Source: Euptelea pleiosperma
Taxonomy: Eukaryota > Streptophyta > Magnoliopsida > Ranunculales > Eupteleaceae
Length of the DNA: 64,000 bases
Assembly: GCA_035048495.1 (NCBI GenBank)
Contig: CM068540.1
Span: forward strand, 6,742,829-6,806,828
Direction of reading: 5' to 3'
Shown piece after piece: positions 1 to 12,000 of the stretch. The number at the start of each line of letters is the position of its first letter. Within the stretch, counting starts at the first letter, position 1. The notes beneath the pieces are model-generated. The model ran no database searches, was not told where the DNA came from, and saw only the letters and a program-made list of their open reading frames with translations. The translations under genes were made by a program, and so were the position numbers.

Positions 1-75
1 GATATTCAAATATTTTACACCATTATTTCTGCTGTTGTGGGGTTCTTGCTTGGGGCCAGAGATCGTTTGGGGGAG
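1..75 (+). CDS. Callose synthase exon 1 of window (residues 1-25)
   Basis: Open from the window edge; phase 0 at position 1. Encodes DIQIFYT...[12 protein letters not shown], the last hydrophobic stretch before the cytosolic catalytic domain. Donor GAG|gtaagt at 76. The exon probably extends upstream of the window. Confidence 0.9.
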
Positions 76-3000
76 GTAAGTTATTATCATTGTTGGAATT
101 CTGTGTTTAACCGTCCCTTGTGCATTGCATTCTTATGCACGCGTTTCATAAAACGTAATTCTAAGTGAGAGAGGGGGTATCTGGGTTATAGAGCAGTGGT
201 TTAATGTTTTTATTTCTTTTCCCGTTCTTCAGATTAGATCATTGGATGCAGTCCACAGACTTTTTGAGAAGTTTCCTGAGGCCTTTATGAAAACTCTTCA
301 TGTTTCTCTTTCAGAAAGGTGTTAATCTTTTGTTCTATACTTAGAATTTTGTTTATGTTTATCTTCTATTCAATTTTGTCTGATGGTATTTTATCTTATT
401 TAAGAATCTGACTGCAAGTTCTGTCTTGCAGGCCTTCCCTCCATTCCTCCAATCAGGTGAGACATTGAAACTGTCTTTGGACAACAATCCACCCATTATT
501 TTTTGCTTTGGAATGATAGATGAGTCTCGATGTCCATAAGTTTTATTTGAACCTTTTTTCTTCTTTTCTAGTATTTTACATCCATTGTTGCTTTGCTCTG
601 GCTGCCAATTTATATGTTGTACTTAACATGCTTTAATTCTAGTATTTAGTATTGACATGGTTTAGAACCTACTGAACTAAAGGGAAAATTCTACAAGACA
701 TGGAGCTGAATGTTGGAAAACTAAGAAACATCTTGATAGAATGAGTATGGCAGAGATGATGATGTTGAGATGGATGAATGGAAAAACTAGGAAAGTCAAA
801 ATCAGAAATGAGTACATTTGAGGAAATCTGGGAATAACCCCCAAGACCTCTTTAGCTCAGGCTTTGTTCTCTCTTGGCATTGGCCCAATAAAGTTCATAC
901 TTATCTAAAAAAAAAAAAAAAAAACCCCAATATGAGATAAAATAAGGAAAATTGATGGAGATGTGGAACCTAGAGTACATTATAATAACGTATCAATGCC
1001 ACCAAATCCCATATGCCCAATGAGTACATTCCAGTTATGTCTCTTTGGCTTCCTATTGGAGTAGGGATGAGTGTAGAAAACATTGGAACCTAGTGATTGA
1101 GAGGGTGGAAAGAAGATTGGCTTGTGGAGAATATCATCCATTTTTCTTGGCAGTTGTATTACTCTTATCATAATTGGTCATAGAAGTATCTCTGTTTACT
1201 ATATGTCTCCATTCAACATCTCTACAGTGGAAGCTAATTGCATGTATAAGTGTAGAGGGTAATATACATTAAATACATAATCAAAAGAACTACACCGATC
1301 TTACGTGGTTCGTCGCCAGCCTCTTGCCGGCGACCACGTCCACGGGAAAGCCTTTCAACGACTCAGCTTTACTAAACAAATTCATTGTACTGATTACAAC
1401 TCATTTTCTCTCACGCTAGCTTTCGCTGAATATACATTAGGACCAGTACCGAGGTCCGAGAAGGGATATGAGGCGTCTGAGAAGGGATCTGAGGTGACCG
1501 ACTAGTCTCCAGCTAGAACCCCCCCTCTTCCTTCTACAAACTCTTCTTTAAATAGGCCATCTCCTCTGCCACGTGTCTGTCTAGGGATTTGGGGAACGAC
1601 TTAGTGCTTTATGGTGTATAGGTCCTGATACATCAATACTTTACCATTTTATGTATCTACAATAAGCTCCAAAGAGATTTCCTATTGTCTGTTAAACGAT
1701 CAAAAAGGAGGTTTCGCTTGGTCAAGTGGAAAATGTGTAACCTGAATTGTTTTAGGAAATGTAGGATATTTTAGATTGAGAAAAAGTCTCTTCTAGGAAA
1801 ATGGTTGTGGAGATTTTGATAAGGGATAATTTGGTAAGACATAATTCACCATAAATTTGGCAGTAGAAGTCGAGACTAGAATTTTTAAGAGGTAAACCTA
1901 TTGCTCAGGTTCGGCATGTGGAATGGCATTATGAGAAGCTTTGAAGATTTCATCTTTGGAACTTGGCTCAAAGCGGAGCGGAGAAAAGATTAGAATTGGG
2001 AAGATGAATGGTGTGGAATAGGAAAACTTTGTTGCATAAGTCCTAGTTTGTATTGATTTGTCCCTGTCAAGAAACTTATGATTAATTAGTGTTTTTCGAG
2101 AAAAGAAATTCAAGATTGTGTGAGCTCTGGTGTTTAAAAGGGCTTTGTTAGATAGGAAGGTAGAGGAATGTATAGATTTGTTCAAACGTTTGGAAGAAGT
2201 GTTTATTCTTCAGTACATGGATGGTCAACAATATGGGAAAGGAACTCAATGGATCACTTTCTGTTGTCTCTTTCTACGAAATTTTATTTGGCTTTTCAAA
2301 AGAGCCATTGCCAATAAAAAAGATCTAGGGTAAACCAATTCTCCCTGTTAGTGTACCTTATTCATAGAGAGAAATTAATACCAAATAGGTGCATTATGTG
2401 TAAAAAGGAAGAAAATTATGTTTCTTCTATTCGTTGATTGCAACTTGGCTAGAGAAATTTGGAGCTTCTTCCTTAATCCTTTTGACGTGAAGTGGTTTTT
2501 CCTACAAAATCGCAAAGCTCATTTTTTACTGGCCCTTAGGTTCCCTTGGTGTGAGAGGCATAATTTATGGAAGTTCTACCGTACACTATAAGCTGGGGCA
2601 TGTAGAAATAATGGAATAGAAGTATATTTGAAGGCTTATCTCACTTACAAATGAAGACTTATCTCACCTACAAACGGAAGAATGCAATGTGATTTGGTAG
2701 GTTTTGATGGTTTGGTGCTGTTATTATGGAGTTCAAGTGGCTGCTAATTGGGAACATATTTTTTACAAGGGAGCTATCAATTAGAAGAAGGTCCAGTCTT
2801 GGAAGAAGCCCTCTGAATGTTGGATACAACTTTGATGGCTGTGCATCGGGGTGGGGAATCATTCCTTTTTGGGCCCTAGTGGCAAGGTAGACTCAAATGA
2901 GGCTAAAGTTTGAGCTGTCCTCCAGGGCTTGATGGCCCTTTGATAATTAATGGTGAGTACAAATGCTATAAGGTGGGTAAGTAGTAAAGATAATATCCTT

Positions 3001-6000
3001 GTAGAGTCATAAACATTATCGAGCACATTAGGAAGCTAGTTAGAGGATGGATGATAATAGTCTTCTATACCTTGGTTTAAAATTTTGGAATGTTTTGTTT
3101 CGTTTGGTGAGAGAACCGAAACATGTTTCATTTCGTTTCGTAATGTTTCGGTTTGTTTTGCCGAGACATTACGATACAATCCAAAAAAAAAAAAAATATG
3201 ATTTCATGATTTTGGGAATATTTCGGAATGTTTCGAAAATGATAGACCCATACAAACTTGTTTGAGGTCGATCGGAGAAGTGGAAGGGTTCCATCAATCA
3301 GTTCTTTGAAGACTGATTTTTTAAGACCCTGCATATTAAGGTTTTTGGTCAAAAGTTAAAGCGTTGACTTTGACTAAGGAGAACCACATGGAAGAATTGG
3401 CAAAGCCAGGTGGATATTATTATATAGTTTTATTATTTTTAGTTTATGTTTAGTAGATTTATTTTATGTATATTCTAATTTGAAGTCATAGTTGGATTAG
3501 GATTATTTAAAGTGGGGTATAGGAGTCTTTTTATCAGTTTTTATTGTAAGGATCTATATATAGGAGTGGGTGACCAACCATAAGATAGTCTTATGTTATT
3601 TTTACAAAATTCATTGAATATAGAGAGTTTTCTCCCTATAGTGTGGTTCGGCCAGCCCTTATTGGGTTTGCTTAGTGTTTTAAACCCTAGTTTTCTTCTT
3701 CTTCTAGCTGTACTTCTCTATTGCTAAACACTATTGCTACAACCCAATACTGTTCATAGTTACTTTTCATGGATACCGTTGACAATTATTGTTCATCAGG
3801 ACGTGGTTGATCAACTTAGTGTTTTACTCTTGTTTTGAGCAATCGCCAAGCCCATTTTGAAATTCGTTAAGACCCCCACTCTCTCTGGGCGTTGACACAT
3901 TAAGACACTTTGAAAGAAAAAAAAATTAATACCATTTCAAACCCAAATGCTAAGTGAAAAGGAATAATAGGTATTACAGCGTTCGCTGTTATTCATAAAA
4001 GGCTTTTGGTACCATGGGTTTGTGAAGATGTTTTACCATGGTTCAAGGTCTTCATCTTGGGGTCTTGATTGTCTAGGGCTCAGACTGGTTTATCTCAAAT
4101 GATCTGAAAAGTCGCGAGGAACAAATAGAACATTCTATTGTTTTTGGACTATTTCTACCCGAACAAATGAGACACTGCTGTCAACTTGAGAACCAGTCCA
4201 TTCCAGTGTAATACAAACGTGTCATCGTAGTAAACTTGAGACAAGTCCTGATCTAGTGTGAATTGTTTTAAAATTTCGTAATGTTTCGTTTCGCTTCGTA
4301 AGAGACATGTTTCGTTTCATAATGTTTCGGTTTGTTTCGCCGAGACAAACCGAAACATTGCGATACAATTAAAAAAAAATAGATAAAAAAAAAGATTTTG
4401 TGATTTTAGGATGTTTCGGAAATTTCGTTGTTTCGCCATTTTTTCATTGTTTCATGAATATTTCGTTTTGTTTCTCAGAGTTTGTCTTGGTTTTTCACAT
4501 GACCGAGGCATTCCTCCGAAATGAAATTTTAAACCTTGCCCGGTCCCTATTGTGAAAAAGATGACATAGGTGACTCAACTCAGTCTCAGCTGAGAGTTGA
4601 ATCCATTGGTATCCACTAAGCCATTTTAATGTATCATAAAATGCATCATGCAAACCAATTTTATGCATGATTTAAAACAGCTTTAATGCAACATCCATGT
4701 TACCATCTATATAACAAAACAGGACGGTTGTTTCCCCCTCTTATCCGGTTTCATAAAGGATGGCCGAGATCTTATTACACCAAATGGACAGTGGATCTCA
4801 GCCACTCACACCCAATTTTGACAAACGCTTTGTCGATGAGTGCCGTGGGCATGGGTCACCTACTATTTACCTACATATAAGGAATGAAATGGGTTGGATT
4901 TACATATAGCCTAAGGGTCAGGCTCAGGAGCCCCACTTTTTATGCCTCGAGAGGGGTATTACCGTTAAAACTGATTGAAACAGGCCAGGGGCAAAAATAG
5001 AAAAAATAGATTTTAACGGATTTTAATGATTTTAACGGAAAAAAGTGGCGTTGAAATTCAAAATTTATAATTTGAAAATTTAAAAAGAAAAATAGAATTA
5101 AACGGAAATTTAATGGTTTTCTTATACCCTTCTTATCTCAAATGGCTTCAATAATGAGTGGCTGAGATCCACTATGCTTTATCGATGGCTGAGATTAACT
5201 CCCACCCGATTTTGACAAACACTTTGTCGGAAAATGCAGCGGGCACGGCCACCCACGCATATATCAAGACAACTCAGTTGTATTCTCTTATCTTATCCAT
5301 CCATCAAATGTGGACGGTTAGATAAAGAGTGGTTGAGATCAAATCCATCGATCTAAAGTGGACGGTTAGATTTCAGCCACTCAATCCGCCTCATTTGACC
5401 TCAATTTATTCAAAATTTAAATTTCAACACCGTTATTTTTGGTTATTTCTGTTATTTTCCCATTTCTCCCTATATGCGTTACAATCCGTTATAACAGCCG
5501 TTATAATGGAAAAAACGGTAACGCCCCAGTCCGTTATACCATTTGAGTGCCGAAGGCACCCAATTTTTGCAAACGCTTTTGTCGGAGAGTGCCGTGGGCA
5601 TGGGCCATTTACTATTCTATATAACAAAACACATTGGTTGTCTCCCTACTTATACCTCCTCTTATAAGCATCAACAAAGAAGGGCCGAGATCTAATCCTC
5701 CCCCAAATGGACAGTGGATCTCCGCCACTCACCTGATTTTGGCAAATTCTTTGTCGAGGAGTGCCGATGGCACGGGGCACCCACTAGTTTTATACATAAT
5801 ATGATATGTTTGATATCCTTTTTCATGATTTTAAAGAAAAATATAAAATAACTACCTGCTGCAAGGCGCCCTTTACGAAGTTTATGGGGTGCAGTCACTG
5901 GTCAAAACCCTCATGTAATCAACTATGAAAAGAGGTTTGATTGTGACATTGTTATCATGGGTAAAATTTCTCTTAAAAATCCGTATCTTTATTAAGAGGA

Positions 6001-9000
6001 TTACTATCTGTCGAGTAATAACATGAATTATTGAAGATTGAATCTTAACTTTACCATGTTCTGGAACAAATATTTTTATAATAAAATGATATTTTCTTCA
6101 TTTTGATTAACACAGCAATTATTTATGATCCAAGATTCCATTGTTAATGAAACTGTTGAGCAAATCTTCTTAATAATTAGATGCTTATGTTCATTTTCTT
6201 TTTCTTTTTATTGGCTATTACTGTGAAGTTAACATAGTTGCTTTGCTTTCTATATATAACTGTGCACATGTTAGCTCTCTGCGGAGTCTTGCTCGTGTAT
6301 GTTTCCGTGTGACTTTCTTCCACTCTGATTGTTGCAACTAAATTTTATGTTTTATGCAAATATTCTTGCACAATGTAGCAAAAATCCAATGGATATAGAT
6401 ATGTCACAAAATTTCATTGCTAGAATCTGTGCTTTAACTTGTCTAAATTAAGTGTTTTGTATTTTATTAAAATTGCTATATGATGGATGTAGCTTCGATT
6501 TTTCTTTTAGCCCATGCCTTTGCATATATGTTGAACTAGTTGGCAACTTATTAAGTTGTATAACTGAAGGTCTTTGAGAAGAAAAAGGCCGATGCTGCTC
6601 GATTTTCTCCCTATTGGAATGAAATTATAAGGAACTTGCGGGAAGAAGATTACGTTACTAATTTGTAAGTACCATAAGTTTTCTTAACTAGATCCCTTTT
6701 TTTGTTTTGCAAGTGTGACCACTTTTCTTGCAGGGAGATGGAATTGCTTCTCATGCCTAAAAATTCCGGAAGTCTTCCTCTGGTTCAGTGGCCCCTATTC
6801 CTTCTTGCTAGCAAGGTATACCCCTGTTGTCGAATGCTTGCCGCCATTTTTATTTGTTGTTTTTTGGGTCTCCCAAGTTTAGGAGTTTGATAAGTTTTTT
6901 CTGAAAATTTTTGCTGTTGTCTTTGCTCAATTTATTCAGATATTTCTGGCTAAAGATATTGCCATAGAATGCAAAGACTCACAAGATGAGCTATGGGAAA
7001 GGATTTCAAGAGATGATTACATGATGTATGCAGTTGAGGAATGCTACCACACTATTAAATTTATCTTGACAGCAATACTAGATGATGAAGGAATAAAGTG
7101 GTAAGTGTCTGGAGTAACAATTGTCCTAATGACTGAAGCAGTGAAGCCTATAGTTCTGAATCTCTGATTCTACCCTATTGTGATAGTCTGTAATGATTGT
7201 AATAACAATTGAAGCCTCTAGTTCTGATTCTACCCTATTGTGACAGGGTGAACATGATATATGAACATATTCAAGGAAGTATAGCGAAAAAGGCTATTAA
7301 CGTTGACTATCAGCTAAATAACCTGCCATTTGTGATATCCAGAGTTACTGCACTGACTGGGATACTGGTTAGTATAATTGGTTGTTTCTCGTGACTGTGT
7401 AATGAATTTGAAATGGGATCATCTTTTTTATGCTTGGAATGTTTCAGTTTTTAGGTAGGTAAAGGATCTTGTGCAAAGTGATCTACTTTCGATACCTCAA
7501 TCTATGATCTCTTTGGTCTTTCCCTCGTCCATTAAGAACCTGCAATGTGCACGTTCCTTTTCACTTTTTCAGTGCTGCTATCATTGGACTAATTTGTACA
7601 TGATCAAACCTTCTCAATCTGCTCTTCATTATTTCATCACCTATTGGGGTTACTCCTTTATTTTCACAAATGTGTTTATTCATGATTTTGTCTTTCCTCG
7701 ACTTTTCACTCATCCATCTCAACATCCTCATCTCGACTATTATGCTCGTTCGATGAACATGTTTCTTGATTTCCCAACATTCTCCTTCACACAGGAGTAG
7801 CTAGTCTTATTGCCATCTTATAAAATTTTCCTTTTAGTTTGATTGGTATTTTTCGATCACGTAGCACTCTAGAAACAAATCTCCACTTTAGTTACTAGCT
7901 CTAATTCTGTGGGTAGCATCCTCCTCAATCTCTCCCTCCTTTCTGATAATAGAACCGAGGTAGCAAAAATGGTTGTGTCAAGGTAGATTCTTTTTATCAA
8001 TTTTAACTAGCTCATTATCTCTCTATGTATCCTTACTAAATTGCACTATATACTCTGTCTTAGTCTGACATATTTTCAATCCCATGGACTGTGAAGCATT
8101 CGTTTGGAGTTCTGCATTTGCATTATCTCCTCTGCAGTCTAATCAACTAATGCTATCATCTGTATATAACATACACGAAGGGACCTCTTGGATATGAGCA
8201 GTCAATCTATAACTAGAGAAAAAATATATGGACTCGGGGCAGATTCCTGGTGTAACGCACCGTGGCTGAAAATTCAATTGTCGCACCACCATTTTTTCTC
8301 ACTATAGTCACCACTCTCTCATACATATCCTTAATGTTGTCATTATATCTATTTGGGATCCTTTCTTTTTCAATGTCCACCAAATTAACCCTTTGGAAAC
8401 TCTATTATATGCATTCTTTAAGTCAATAAAGACCATATGGAGATTTTTTCGTTTTTTCTCCATACTTGTCCATCATTTGTCTAATTAAGAAGATTGCCTC
8501 GATAGTTGACCTCTTGGCACAAATAGAAATTGGTTCTCTTATATCTTTGTTTTAATCTTTTCTCCATCGATTTCTCCCATAGTTTCATAGTGTAGGCCAT
8601 AAGTTTGATGCCAGTATAGTTGGTGCTGCTCTATACATCTCGTTTTTTTCTTGTATATAGCTACTACAATACTCTTCCATTGGCTTGACACTTTCCTAGT
8701 TTAATAAGTTCGAACAATCATGTCTTTCCCACGAATTTCCATATCTATACTGGAATTCCATATGCTCCTAAGGCCCTCTACCTATTTTTCATCTTGTCAT
8801 AAGTTGCTTTCACCTTTGATACTTTAATTTTATGACAGTAGTTGTGCTCCCTAGTCTCCCAAGCATATGCTACTACTCCTAAACCTCTTGTGTAGTCTTT
8901 ATTTAATATGTTCTAGAAATAACTCCACCTTCCTCTAATCCGTCCCTCTTTCATTAGGATTTTTGGTCATTGCTCTAATATGTCTTGGGTCTCTAGTTTT

Positions 9001-12000
9001 TTGTTTCTCTTGTTTGTGTAAGCTTATAAAAATCTTTCTTACCATTCTCTTGTTCCAACTTATCGTATAGAATATCATATACCTCATGTATGACCTCACC
9101 ACTCTCTTTTCTCAGCATTTTGTGTTTGTTTAAGTTTTCATCATTTTTAGTCATTTGCTAGGACTTGTAGTGTATCCACTTTTATCTAATGGTCTTTTGA
9201 ACCTCATCAATTCATCAGTAAGGTTCCTTGTGTATTATTTTTCTCCTTTAATTCTATAAGAACCTCTTTCGCTACTCCATTACATTTGGCAATTCCATCC
9301 CACATCACCTTAGTCTCTACTATTAAGTTCCACGCGTCTTTTTTGTTTATAATATTATCAATAAAAGACATTGATTTTCCCTATATAAATTCCACAACGT
9401 TACTGTTGGGTGTCTTTTATTTTCACCTTCCTATCTTCCATCTCATAATGCAAACATCTAAAACTACTAGCCTATTTTGTGTACTCAGACTCTCCTGCAT
9501 CACCTTACAATTTGTACAAAATGATAGCTCCGTTTTGTTAAGTAGAAAAAGTCTATTTGGCTCTTAGTTGTTCAACCTGTAAAGTAAATAAATGTTCATT
9601 TCTCTTTCTAAAGTATGTGTTTACTATTGCAAAGATGATATGCCACCGCAAGTTCATGGGTCACAATTCCTATTTCATTTCTCTTTTAACATGGCAATTT
9701 AAGTCCCAACCAATAAATATCCTCACTCGTTTAAATCCTCCCTCCATTTATAATTCCTTGAATCAATCCATTTGTGTCTTCCCAAAATTCTCTTATTGCG
9801 TTACCCTAGTCTAATTGGTGTCCATAAGCATTAATTTTGTTAATTATTTCCCAACTTACCACTAGTTTTTATTGATAACAACTTATCATCCATTCTCTCA
9901 ACACTTACCATTTTATCCTTTATATTTGTAGCTACAACTATGTTCATCCCATTTTTATTTTCGTCTTTTCTTGTGTACCAAAGTTTGTAGCCCCTTCAAT
10001 TGTTTCTTGTAACATGCTATATGAAATTTCTTTCCTTTCATTTTGTCCACTAATTCTGAGCTTTTAATTGTTAGTCCCTTCATTCCAAGTGGCGACATGA
10101 ATCCTACTCTCTTATACTAACTTCTTTACTCACACTTGTCCAGTATGGTACTAGAAACCTTGCCAACTTTTTGCCATAACCAGTCATTTTTGCACCACTT
10201 CATATGTAGCGCATGGTATTAAATTATCCAAAATGTTTTGGAAACTTTTTGCCAATTTATAAGCCAGAGAAGGGAAATTTATTTGTAATATTTCTACGAA
10301 TTATAAATGCTTTAGGACACTTCTATCCCCATTTTTTCCACATCTCCTTTCTTTAAGGAGGCTCTTAGGTGAAAAATGACCAATCTATTCTGAATTTCTG
10401 AGCAAAAAACAACTTATATGGGTTGAACTCAAAGATTAAATGCTCCTTAGGTTGTGTATTTTGATGTTGTTCTTCGGTAAAAACCATTTTTCTCTGTAAT
10501 TTCATTTCTTTCAGACAAATAAGCCACTATAGTATTACAAATGTATGAATGCAGAAAATCTCCAAACTTCTCTAAGTTAGCAAAATTAATGGAACGTTTC
10601 CCTATCAAATTAATCTGCCTCGAATGAATTCCAATTTTTACTATGTTAATTTTAATGTGAAGTCGAAGTTTACTACCTTGTTCTAGTTACACCCTAGCCA
10701 ACCATTGTACACTTGTCATTGCAATTGGGTGCCACTGTAGCATGTTTCCCTTGGAAAATGCCCTAGCATGAGCTGAATAGAACAATTAACAGTAATTAAG
10801 GATTCATGATGGGATGCGGCAAAATTTTACACTTGTTTCCAACTTGAGTTAACCCTTTTTCATTTTGGCTTGGGACTGACAATGCAGTGTAAAAACACTA
10901 CGTAAGCAGAATTTCAATACTATACAATACCTATCGCTATTGTAAACCATGGAACATACTCAATGCATGCATACATAGAGGTGGTATTACAAGTAAAGGA
11001 AAAAGAAATCTAGGAACCCCCAACTAAGATCCATCCTTAGGACTAATGAGGTCCCATCAGAATACAAAATCCTCAAAACAGAACCCTCGACATTTTGTTA
11101 AGCACTTCAGACCATAAGAAAACAAGCCCCTTGATGTTGAGGATGATTGAAGCCAATCCTTCACTCTTGCCTACAAAGATTCGTTGGTTCATTTCCTTCC
11201 ACAACCCCCCACAATATTGCAAAAGGGAGTAATTTCCACAGGTACGGCCTCCCGCCTCTGTTGGAGAATGTTGGAGGGCGCCACCTCAGAAGGAGATTAA
11301 TAAGAGATCCTGACATCACCCAATTCATCCCGAATTCCCTAAGGAACATGGACCACATCTCCCATTTAACATCACAATGCAACATCAGATGGTGCACAGT
11401 ATCCCCACTATGCTTACACATGTTGCAATAGTCAACCAAGACTAACCCTCTAGATATCAAGTGATATATGGTTAGAATCTTGTCAAAGGAGGCTGCCCAC
11501 ACAAAAAAGAAACTTTAGTCGGAATTCTAGACTTCCAAACCAAGGAAGTCGGAAAGCAAGAACTACCCACTCTATTTAACACCTAGTAGAAGGACCGAAC
11601 ATAGAATACTCCACTTTTCGACCAAATCCAAAGACGTTTGTCCTGTGCCAAAGGATGAAGATGAACATCATGGAGCCGAGCAAACAATCTTGAAAGAGAT
11701 TCAAATCTCCCAGTCATTGAAATTTCTCCTGAATCCAAAGTTCCACCCCACTATCACCCCTACTAAGCACACAATCCTGAATGAACCAGTTCTTCCTCTA
11801 AGAAAGAGATTAGAGCTCACAAAAGTCAAGATTTAAGGGATCGTCTTCGCACTAATTATCCTCCCAAAACTAAATTCTATTCCCCGACATGCATCATACC
11901 GAATCCTTCTATCAAGCGCCCCAGAGACCTTTGAAACCCCCCTTCAAATACTACATCCATACGGGAGGCGGGTAGTTCTACTTTCCCACCCAAAATGAAA

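Larger units (their letters stand above)
457..6569 (+). other. Intron of 6.1 kb between exons 3 and 4
   Basis: Flanked by gtgaga and ctgaag. It carries an RTE fragment, L1 fragments, two TTTCG MITEs and a cluster of Helitron-like and inverted-repeat elements, each listed separately. The last 780 nt (5788-6569) look like plain AT-rich intron. Confidence 0.9.

Noticed and set aside
7471..9814. Plus-strand frames of 85-109 codons
   Set aside because: They are the antisense shadow of the RTE relic, whose reading on the minus strand carries the recognisable motifs.
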